A stretch of DNA of 64,000 bases. Origin: SMBSF63 sp034003545. Its GTDB lineage: Bacteria; Chloroflexota; Anaerolineae; Anaerolineales; Anaerolineaceae. The stretch lies in the NCBI GenBank assembly GCA_964447155.1, contig CAYURM010000014.1, forward strand, positions 10,426-74,425, read 5' to 3'. Each line of letters opens with the position of its first letter. Within the stretch, counting starts at the first letter, position 1. Below, one piece after another: positions 58,136 through 64,000 of this stretch. The notes under the pieces are model-generated. The model worked only from the letters and a program-made list of their open reading frames with translations, searched no databases and was not told the DNA's origin. A program made the position numbers and the translations under genes.

Positions 58136-59440
58136 ATGCGTGCAGTGGATATTATTATCAAAAAGCGGGATCGGCGGGAGTTGACAACGGAAGAGATCAA
58201 TTTCTTCATAGAAGGTTTCACCGATGGCAGCATTCCTGATTATCAGGCTTCGGCCTGGGCGATGGCGGTGCTGTTGAACGGGATGACGGACAGAGAAACC
58301 ACAGACCTGACGCTGGCGATGGCCGCTTCCGGTGAGACGCTGGATTTGTCGTCGGCAGTGGAGATCGCGATTGACAAACATTCCACGGGCGGGGTGGGGG
58401 ACAAGACCACGCTGGTGGTGGGGCCTGTGGTGGCTGCCTGCGGGCTGCCGGTGGGCAAAATGTCCGGCCGCGGCCTGGGGTTCAGCGGCGGCACATTGGA
58501 CAAAATGGAATCGATTCCTGGCTACCGCACAGACCTGTCAGAAGAAGAATTTCTCAGCCAGCTCAAGACCTACAAGATCGTCCTGACCGGCCAGAGCCAT
58601 GACCTGGCCCCGGCAGATGGCAAGCTGTATGCCCTGCGGGACGTGACCGGCACGGTGCCTTCGATGCCGCTGATCGCTTCCTCGGTGATGAGTAAAAAGA
58701 TTGCTGCCGGTGCGCATGCGATTGTGCTGGACGTTAAGCTGGGCGAGGGGGCATTTATGACCAACCTTGATGATGCCCGTCAATTGGCAGAGATCATGGT
58801 TGCGATTGGCAAATTGAGCGGCCGCAGGGTGGTCGGCCTGCTTTCGGATATGAACCAGCCATTGGGTGAGGCGGTGGGCAATGCACTGGAAACCCGGGAA
58901 GCGATTGAGACCCTGCAAGGCGGCGGACCGGAAGACTTCCGTGAGCATTGTCTGGTGGTGGCCAGCCACATGCTGGTGCTTGGAAACCGTGCAGCCAGCC
59001 TGGATGAAGGCCGCCAGATGGCCGAGAAAGCTTTGGCTGATGGTTCCGGCCTGGAATTTTTCCGCACGCTGGTGCGCGAGCAGGGCGGTGATGTAAGCTA
59101 TGTGGATCATCCCGACAAGCTGCCCAGGGCAACGCTGATTGAGACGGTCAATGCGCCACGATCTGGCTGGTTAAAAGCTGTCAAAGCCAAGGAAATAGGC
59201 GAAACTTCGGTTGAGCTGGGCGCTGGCCGGGCCAGGAAGGGCGACCCGATTGATTTTGCGGTGGGGATCATGGTGCATCATAAGGTCGGTGCTCATGTGG
59301 AAGCAGGCGATGCCTTGTTCACGGTGCATGCCAATGATGCGGATCGCATGGCACAGGCCATCAAACGATTACAAGATGCTGTGGAATGGAGCGATACAGC
59401 TTGCGAACCCCTGCCTTTGTTCTATGGGGTAGTGAAGTAA
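58136..59440 (+). CDS. pdp: Pyrimidine-nucleoside (thymidine) phosphorylase
   Basis: ATG at 58136 behind GAGGTG gives 434 residues. The signature KHSTGGVGDKTTLVV (about residues 80-94) and the phosphate-binding KMSGRGLGFSGGTLDK segment identify the pyrimidine-nucleoside phosphorylase family, which cleaves thymidine and uridine to the base and sugar 1-phosphate. The three-domain layout is complete: an all-alpha domain, an alpha/beta domain and a C-terminal domain. Whether thymidine only (deoA) or also uridine is used cannot be fixed. A strong terminator follows. Confidence 0.93.
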   Translation: MRAVDIIIKKRDRRELTTEEINFFIEGFTDGSIPDYQASAWAMAVLLNGMTDRETTDLTLAMAASGETLDLSSAVEIAIDKHSTGGVGDKTTLVVGPVVAACGLPVGKMSGRGLGFSGGTLDKMESIPGYRTDLSEEEFLSQLKTYKIVLTGQSHDLAPADGKLYALRDVTGTVPSMPLIASSVMSKKIAAGAHAIVLDVKLGEGAFMTNLDDARQLAEIMVAIGKLSGRRVVGLLSDMNQPLGEAVGNALETREAIETLQGGGPEDFREHCLVVASHMLVLGNRAASLDEGRQMAEKALADGSGLEFFRTLVREQGGDVSYVDHPDKLPRATLIETVNAPRSGWLKAVKAKEIGETSVELGAGRARKGDPIDFAVGIMVHHKVGAHVEAGDALFTVHANDADRMAQAIKRLQDAVEWSDTACEPLPLFYGVVK

Positions 59441-59478
59441 CTGCAATTTACAATGTAAGAATGTATCATTTATAATGA

Positions 59479-59511
59479 AAAGGCGGCTGAGTCTCAGCCG
59501 CCTTTCTGTTT
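59479..59511 (+). terminator. Strong intrinsic terminator after the phosphorylase gene
   Basis: AAAGGCGGCTGA and TCAGCCGCCTTT form a perfect 12-bp stem with a GTC loop (59479-59505), followed by CTGTTTTG. Confidence 0.9.
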
Positions 59512-59517
59512 TGTAGT

Positions 59518-59539
59518 GTGCGTTCAAAAGCGAACGCAC
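59518..59539. repeat. Short hairpin GTGCGTTC/GAACGCAC with an AAAAGC loop
   Basis: Arms of 8 bases enclose AAAAGC, just downstream of the phosphorylase terminator. It shares the loop with the hairpin at 14816-14839 while its arms differ in a compensated way. Confidence 0.6.
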
Positions 59540-59685
59540 CAAAAACTCACCTTTGGTTTTGAATGGTGCTGAATTGGAGCTTGTTGGTTGGTGCTTTGCC
59601 GCTTCCCTGGTTGACGGGATTTCGTCCGTGGCTAACATACCCTGCACGCGACTTTGCGTGAAACTTGTTTATCAAAGAATCCGAA

Positions 59686-59714
59686 TTGCAATTTTCATCA
59701 TTTCATGGGATAAT
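59686..59714 (+). promoter_or_regulatory. Promoter of the T-box/ileS transcript
   Basis: TTGCAA (59686-59691) and GATAAT (59709-59714) are 17 bases apart. The expected transcription start is within a few bases of the T-box 5' end. Confidence 0.65.
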
Positions 59715-59724
59715 TCGAAAGTCT

Positions 59725-60008
59725 TAAGAAAAGCGATGATGGAAACGAGTAGGCTGGTTTGCTGCTGTCAGCGAGTCCGGGAATGGTGAGAGCCGGGTCA
59801 GTGCCAACAGCCGAAAATCCTTCCGGAGCCGCAAGCTGAACGCAGGCACGGCCCGCCAGTAAGTGCGCCGCATTCACCCAGCGTTAACCGGGTGCCGGTT
59901 TTTCTGCCATCTGGCAGGTGTACCGGAACGAGTGTTCGCGAAAGCGAAAATCGGGGTGGTACCGCGGGAAATCGTTCTCGTCCCTGAACCGGGATGAGAA
60001 TTTTTGTT
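59725..60008 (+). promoter_or_regulatory. T-box riboswitch (tRNA-Ile sensing, transcription attenuation)
   Basis: The leader has the T-box hallmarks in order. A GATGATGGAAACGAGTAG-type segment opens stem I (about 59733-59752). A region follows with an AUC triplet at 59817-59819 that could be the isoleucine specifier. The T-box sequence GGGTGGTACCGCG lies at 59954-59966. A competing terminator (TTCTCGTCCC pairing with GGGATGAGAA, then TTTTTG, 59975-60005) comes last. Uncharged tRNA-Ile would stabilise the antiterminator and turn on ileS. Confidence 0.92.
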
Positions 60009-60044
60009 TAATGATTGGCGGCACATGCCCCCCAATCTATTCTG

Positions 60045-60104
60045 TAGTAATGACTTTAGTCGTTTTTTCCGTATCAAATAACCACTAAAGTGGTTACTAC
60101 AATG
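60045..60104. repeat. Dispersed palindromes, copy before ileS
   Basis: AATGACT-TT-AGTCGTT and AATAACCACT-AA-AGTGGTTACTAC follow the T-box terminator. They match the families at 5070, 33667, 39779 and 43690. Confidence 0.85.
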
Positions 60105-60166
60105 ATGGCTCGTGCGCTTTTATAACCGGGATGACATAATTTCATTGATGATCTTCAGGAGGCAGG

Positions 60167-63100
60167 ATGTTTAAACCAGTATCACCGAAACTTAACGTCA
60201 ATTTGATGGAAGAGGGCGTACTTCGTTTCTGGAAATCGCAGGACATTTTCCAGAAGTCACTGACCACGCGCGAAGGCGGCCCGGAATATGTATTCTATGA
60301 AGGTCCCCCGACGGCCAACGGCAAGCCGGGTGTGCATCACGTGCTGGCGCGTGCCTTCAAGGATATTTTCCCGCGCTACAAGACGATGCAGGGCTACCAT
60401 GTCAGCCGTCGAGGCGGTTGGGACACGCATGGTCTGCCGGTGGAGATCGAGGTTGAGAAAAAGCTGGGCTTCACCAACAAGCAGCAGATTGAAGACTACG
60501 GGATTGGCAAATTCAACAAGTTGTGCAAGGAATCGGCTTTTACGTATATCCAGGATTGGGAAAAACTGACCGACCGGATCGCCTTTTGGGTCGATATGGA
60601 TACGGCCTATATCACTTATAAGGATGAATATATCGAATCGGTGTGGTGGATCCTCAAACAGCTTTGGGACAAGGATCTGCTCTACCAGGGTTTCAAGGTG
60701 ATCCCCTATTGCCCGCGCTGCGGCACGCCGCTGTCAGACCATGAGGTTGCCCTGGGATATGAAGAAGCGGAAGACCCGTCCATTTATGTGCGCCTGCCGT
60801 TGATGGATGAAGAGGGTACTTCCCTGCTGGTGTGGACGACGACCCCCTGGACGCTGCCCGCCAACGTGGCCGTGGCCGCGCATCCTGATGTGAAGTACGT
60901 GAAGATTGAATATGAAATGGAGGATGGCGGCAGCGAGCGCCTGATTCTTGCAAAAGAGTTACTACCGTCTATTTTTGGCGATACCCCCTACAAGATCGTG
61001 CAGGAGATGAAGGGCAAGCAGCTCAAAGGGCTGCGCTACAAACCGTTGTTTACCTTCCTGCCTACGGACAAGCCGGCCTATTATATCGTGCTGGCGGATT
61101 ATGTGACCACTGAAGACGGCTCCGGCCTGGTGCATATCGCCCCGGCTTTTGGCGCTGAGGATATGGATGTTGCCCACGAAGAAGACCTGCCGATGTTGAT
61201 GACGGTTGCCCCGGATGGCAGCTTTATTTCAGAAGTGCGGCCCTGGGCAGGGATGTTCGTCAAGGATGCTGACCCGCTCATCATCCAGGATTTACAGTCA
61301 CGCGGGCTGATGTTCCACGTGGGCAAGATCACCCACACTTATCCTTTCTGCTGGCGCTGTTCTACGCCGCTGCTGTATTATGCCCGTCCGACCTGGTATA
61401 TCCGCACCAGCCAGTACAAAGACCGCATGGTGGCCTTGAACAAGGAGATCAACTGGTATCCCGAACATATCCGCGACGGCCGTTTTGGCAACTGGCTAGA
61501 GAACAATGTCGACTGGGCGCTGGGACGCGAACGCTATTGGGGCACCCCGTTGCCGGTATGGGAGTGTCAGGATTGTGGCAAACAGGTGTGCATTGGCTCG
61601 CGCAAGGAGCTTTCTGATCTGGCAGGTAAAGACCTGACCGATCTTGACCCGCACCGCCCGCATGTGGACGAGGTGCAATTCGAGTGCTCCGACTGCGGCG
61701 GTACCATGCAGCGTGTGCCGGAATTGATCGATGTGTGGTTTGATTCGGGTTCCATGCCGGTGGCACAGTGGCATTACCCCTTTGAAAATGAGGAAGAATT
61801 CAAGCAGCAGTTCCCCGCGGATTTCATCTGCGAGGCGGTTGACCAGACCCGCGGGTGGTTCTATTCGCTGCATGCGATCAGCACCCTGTTATTTGACCAG
61901 GTGTGCTTCAAGAATGTGATCTGTCTGGGCTTGATCCTGGACGGCGAAGGCCAGAAGATGTCCAAGTCGCGCGGCAATATTGTCGCCCCGTGGGACGTGA
62001 TCGATGCCCACGGCGCGGATGCCATGCGCTGGTATCTGTACACGGCCAGCCCTCCCGGTCAGGAACGGCGTTTCTCGCAGGATCTGGTAGCAGATGTGGT
62101 GCGTAACTTCACCCTGACGCTGTGGAACACGTACTCCTTCTTTGTGACCTATGCCAACCTGGATGGCTGGAAGCCGGATGCCAACGCTGAACTGGCCTAC
62201 AGTCCGCTGGATGAATGGCTGCGTTCGGCGCTGCATGCGCTGGTGCGGGACGTGACCGATGCGCTGGAAAACTATGATGTGCTCGGTGCCACCCGCCCGA
62301 TCCAGACGTTTGTGGAACAGTTGTCGAACTGGTACCTGCGCCGTTCACGCCGCCGCTTCTGGAAGAGCGAGGCCGATGCCGACAAGCAGGCCGCGTATGC
62401 CACACTGTACGAAGCCTTGAGCACGGTGAGCAAGCTGCTTGCCCCGACGATGCCTTTCCTGGCGGATGAACTGTATCAGAATCTGGTGCGCAGCGTAGAA
62501 AAAGACGCGCCTGAATCGGTGCATCTGGCACAGTGGCCTGGTTTTGACCCTGCTGTGATTGATGAGAAGCTCAACCAGCACATGACGCTGGTAATGAAGC
62601 TGGCTTCGTTGGGGCATGCTGCCCGCAACAAGTCGGCTATTAAGGTGCGCCAGCCGCTGGCTGAGGTGGCTTTCTCGGTGGGCAACGCAGAAGAACGCGA
62701 GGCCATTGGCAAGTATGCTGACCTGCTGCAGGACGAGTTGAACGTGAAGAAGATCAGCTCGCTGCATAAGGCAGCGGATGCGGTGGATTACGCGCTCAAC
62801 CCGCAGCCCAAGCAGTTGGGACAGAAGTATGGGAGCAAATTCCCGGCTATCCGCAAGGCGATCCTGGCCGTGGAACCCGAAGCTGCGGCGCTGCGCTTGC
62901 TGGATGGCAAGAGCATTTCGGTTGAGGTGGATGGAGAAACATTGGAAATCCTGCCAGATGAGGTGGAAGTACGCGCCAATGCCCGCAGCGGTTTTGAGGT
63001 CGCCTCCGAGGGTGCTTATCTGGCGGCCCTGGTGACCGAGTTGACGCCGGAACTGGTGCAGGAAGGGCTGGCGCGCGAAGTGGTGCGCCGGGTGCAGGAT

Positions 63101-63319
63101 CTGCGCAAGCAGGCTGATCTGGATATTTCCGACCGGATACGCTTGTATTATCAGGCTACCCCGGCATTAGCCGAGGCGATTGAGCTGCACAAAGAGTATT
63201 TGATGGGCGAAACGCTGACGGTGGAACTGTTGGCAGCGAAGGCGCCGCAGGACCTGCCTTCTGCCGAGGCGGAATTCGGTGATGAGAAGATCACCGTCGC
63301 TGTGGAAAAAGCGGGGTAG
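60167..63319 (+). CDS. ileS: Isoleucyl-tRNA synthetase, type 2 (eukaryote-like)
   Basis: This 1050-residue class I synthetase starts at ATG 60167 behind AGGAGGCAGG. The HIGH-type motif is in NGKPGVHHVLARAFKD (about residues 49-64) and KMSKS is intact (GQKMSKSRGN, about 599). The editing domain (CP1, about 190-390) has TTTPWTLPANV. The HHVLAR form and GLPVEIEVEKKLG mark the type-2 IleRS branch found in eukaryotes and some bacteria, which is often mupirocin-insensitive. The T-box upstream senses tRNA-Ile and supports the assignment. Confidence 0.97.
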   Translation: MFKPVSPKLNVNLMEEGVLRFWKSQDIFQKSLTTREGGPEYVFYEGPPTANGKPGVHHVLARAFKDIFPRYKTMQGYHVSRRGGWDTHGLPVEIEVEKKLGFTNKQQIEDYGIGKFNKLCKESAFTYIQDWEKLTDRIAFWVDMDTAYITYKDEYIESVWWILKQLWDKDLLYQGFKVIPYCPRCGTPLSDHEVALGYEEAEDPSIYVRLPLMDEEGTSLLVWTTTPWTLPANVAVAAHPDVKYVKIEYEMEDGGSERLILAKELLPSIFGDTPYKIVQEMKGKQLKGLRYKPLFTFLPTDKPAYYIVLADYVTTEDGSGLVHIAPAFGAEDMDVAHEEDLPMLMTVAPDGSFISEVRPWAGMFVKDADPLIIQDLQSRGLMFHVGKITHTYPFCWRCSTPLLYYARPTWYIRTSQYKDRMVALNKEINWYPEHIRDGRFGNWLENNVDWALGRERYWGTPLPVWECQDCGKQVCIGSRKELSDLAGKDLTDLDPHRPHVDEVQFECSDCGGTMQRVPELIDVWFDSGSMPVAQWHYPFENEEEFKQQFPADFICEAVDQTRGWFYSLHAISTLLFDQVCFKNVICLGLILDGEGQKMSKSRGNIVAPWDVIDAHGADAMRWYLYTASPPGQERRFSQDLVADVVRNFTLTLWNTYSFFVTYANLDGWKPDANAELAYSPLDEWLRSALHALVRDVTDALENYDVLGATRPIQTFVEQLSNWYLRRSRRRFWKSEADADKQAAYATLYEALSTVSKLLAPTMPFLADELYQNLVRSVEKDAPESVHLAQWPGFDPAVIDEKLNQHMTLVMKLASLGHAARNKSAIKVRQPLAEVAFSVGNAEEREAIGKYADLLQDELNVKKISSLHKAADAVDYALNPQPKQLGQKYGSKFPAIRKAILAVEPEAAALRLLDGKSISVEVDGETLEILPDEVEVRANARSGFEVASEGAYLAALVTELTPELVQEGLAREVVRRVQDLRKQADLDISDRIRLYYQATPALAEAIELHKEYLMGETLTVELLAAKAPQDLPSAEAEFGDEKITVAVEKAG

Positions 63320-63341
63320 GTTGATTGTTTGAATGAATTTC

Positions 63342-63368
63342 ATCAGGCTGGCATTTTGCCAGCCTGAT
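63342..63368 (+). terminator. Hairpin after ileS
   Basis: ATCAGGCTGGCA and TGCCAGCCTGAT form a perfect 12-bp stem with a TTT loop 22 bases after the ileS stop. The T-tract is poor, so it may be a terminator or a stabilising hairpin. Confidence 0.65.
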
Positions 63369-63391
63369 TGATGATTGTGATTTATTGTGTC

Positions 63392-63419
63392 GTAGGGGCG
63401 ATTTGCAAATCGCCCCTAC
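63392..63419. repeat. Perfect 28-bp palindrome with GATTTGCAAATC centre
   Basis: GTAGGGGCGATTTG and its exact complement meet without a spacer, followed by a partial repeat (TGCAAATTGCCCCTAC). This is a dispersed-repeat style element without a visible coding role. Confidence 0.8.
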
Positions 63420-63458
63420 ACTGCAAATTGCCCCTACATAGATGGAAAGAAGTTGCCA

Positions 63459-63941
63459 ATGCATTATGGCTTTCCCTCCTTGCCCGGAACATACGCCCTT
63501 ATTTTGACCCTGGCAGCGCCTGCCGAGCTGCCCATTGGCAAGCTGGGCAGTTTTACTTTCCCGTTGGGGGAGTACGTGTATACAGGCAGCGCACATGGCC
63601 CGGGGGGATTGCGGGCACGGCTGCGGCATCACCTTCGTCCGGTGCAGCGCCCGCACTGGCATATTGACTATCTGCGCACGCAGGCAGTGGTCAGCGGGGG
63701 TGTTTATGTGGTGCAAGGTGATTTCTCCGTGGGGAGTATGCCGCTGGAATGTGGCTGGAGCCAGGCACTGCTGGCCCTGCCGGGGGCGTGCGTGCCGGCG
63801 GCGGGGTTTGGCGCCAGTGACTGTTGCAGCGGATGTCCGGCTCACCTTGTCCATTTTGTTGAGACGGGGAATATTGTGGCGCAGTTGCGGGCGGTGACGG
63901 ATGAGAAGATCGTGCTTTGGCGCAATGTGCTAAATGTATAA
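63459..63941 (+). CDS. DUF123 / GIY-YIG-like nuclease-family protein
   Basis: ATG at 63459 behind GGAAAGAAG gives 160 residues; a TTG at 63453 is possible. The DUF123 pattern, a GIY-YIG relative, is present: GTYALILTL for the first strand, LGEYVYTGSAHGPGGLRARLRHHL for the second motif with its Arg and conserved Gly, then HWHIDYLR. A Cys cluster (CCSGCPAH) lies near residues 125-132. DUF123 domains are sometimes fused to endonuclease III, which suggests a DNA-repair nuclease, but the catalytic Glu is not obvious. Nothing is seen after it up to the end of the window. Confidence 0.85.
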   Translation: MHYGFPSLPGTYALILTLAAPAELPIGKLGSFTFPLGEYVYTGSAHGPGGLRARLRHHLRPVQRPHWHIDYLRTQAVVSGGVYVVQGDFSVGSMPLECGWSQALLALPGACVPAAGFGASDCCSGCPAHLVHFVETGNIVAQLRAVTDEKIVLWRNVLNV

Positions 63942-64000
63942 TTTATCTAGCCACCTGACAGTTTAACAAAAGAATAGTTGATCGACACTAGATCTCCACT

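Larger units (their letters stand above)
59441..60166. other. Long intergenic region containing the ileS T-box
   Basis: These 726 bases hold the phosphorylase terminator (59479-59510), a short hairpin (59518-59539), about 150 bases without recognisable features, the promoter (59686-59714), the T-box (59725-60008) and palindromic repeats (60045-60104). Confidence 0.8.

Noticed and set aside
59553..59789. 78-codon plus-strand frame upstream of ileS
   Set aside because: It runs into the T-box stem I region, shows no domain and lies across the promoter at 59686-59714.

Overview
The window looks like a chromosomal segment of a Chloroflexota bacterium, most likely class Anaerolineae. This is inferred from style and gene content, not from a phylogenetic marker search. 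The clues are exported proteins with Thr/Pro-rich (TPT/TPE) linkers, frequent GTG and TTG starts, an archaeal-type aspartyl-tRNA synthetase, a type-2 isoleucyl-tRNA synthetase, the rpmH-rnpA-yidD-yidC-jag cluster, and many short palindromic dispersed repeats. No tRNA, rRNA, CRISPR array or intact insertion sequence was seen.

Layout. 1-10.7 kb (minus strand): an anti-sigma factor cut by the window edge, its ECF sigma factor, an ADP-ribosylglycohydrolase, a large TPR protein, DNA polymerase I and an 888-residue pseudo-receiver/Roadblock-like/dead IS200-transposase-like fusion. 11-15.3 kb (plus): UDP-ManNAc dehydrogenase and UDP-GlcNAc 2-epimerase, a glycosyltransferase and a Nudix hydrolase. 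15.3-20 kb: an ArsR-rhodanese regulator divergent from a glycine-betaine ABC transporter followed by ribosomal protein S21. 20-22.4 kb: a phosphoribosyltransferase, an AT-rich AhpD-like gene that appears to have displaced an osmC gene, a 16-bp tandem array and a cyclic-nucleotide-binding protein. 22.6-28.6 kb: a three-gene signalling block (CheB-CheR-PAS fusion, PAS-GGDEF, PAS-kinase-receiver). 28.7-35.4 kb (minus): a SHOCT-like protein, a membrane-anchored unknown, mutM, prs, a GNAT enzyme, archaeal-type aspS, then meaB with the B12-binding methylmalonyl-CoA mutase subunit. 35.5-37.6 kb: a small accessory island (MazF-like toxin, putative antitoxin, DUF3467-like protein, DUF2726 protein) bracketed by two inverted-repeat elements. 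37.8-43.7 kb: a lipoprotein, a small coupled ORF with a DUF1295 protein, and a chelatase gene pair joined by a probable -1 frameshift site. 43.9-49.7 kb: three M42 aminopeptidases, an AAC(3)-like acetyltransferase, a solute-binding lipoprotein and a small membrane protein. 49.9-53.8 kb: a TPR protein, mtaB and L-lactate dehydrogenase. 54-57.8 kb: rpmH, rnpA, yidD, a PQQ-propeller lipoprotein, yidC and jag. 58-64 kb: pyrimidine-nucleoside phosphorylase, a T-box-controlled ileS and a DUF123-type GIY-YIG protein.

The most notable items are (1) the pseudo-receiver/Roadblock/dead-transposase fusion at 8046-10712, (2) the ten-A slippery run joining a ChlI-like and a VWA/ChlD-like frame at 41857-41867, (3) the T-box leader of ileS, (4) the osmC remnant beside an AT-rich ahpD-like gene, and (5) several families of short palindromic and tandem repeats, some sitting directly against promoters.
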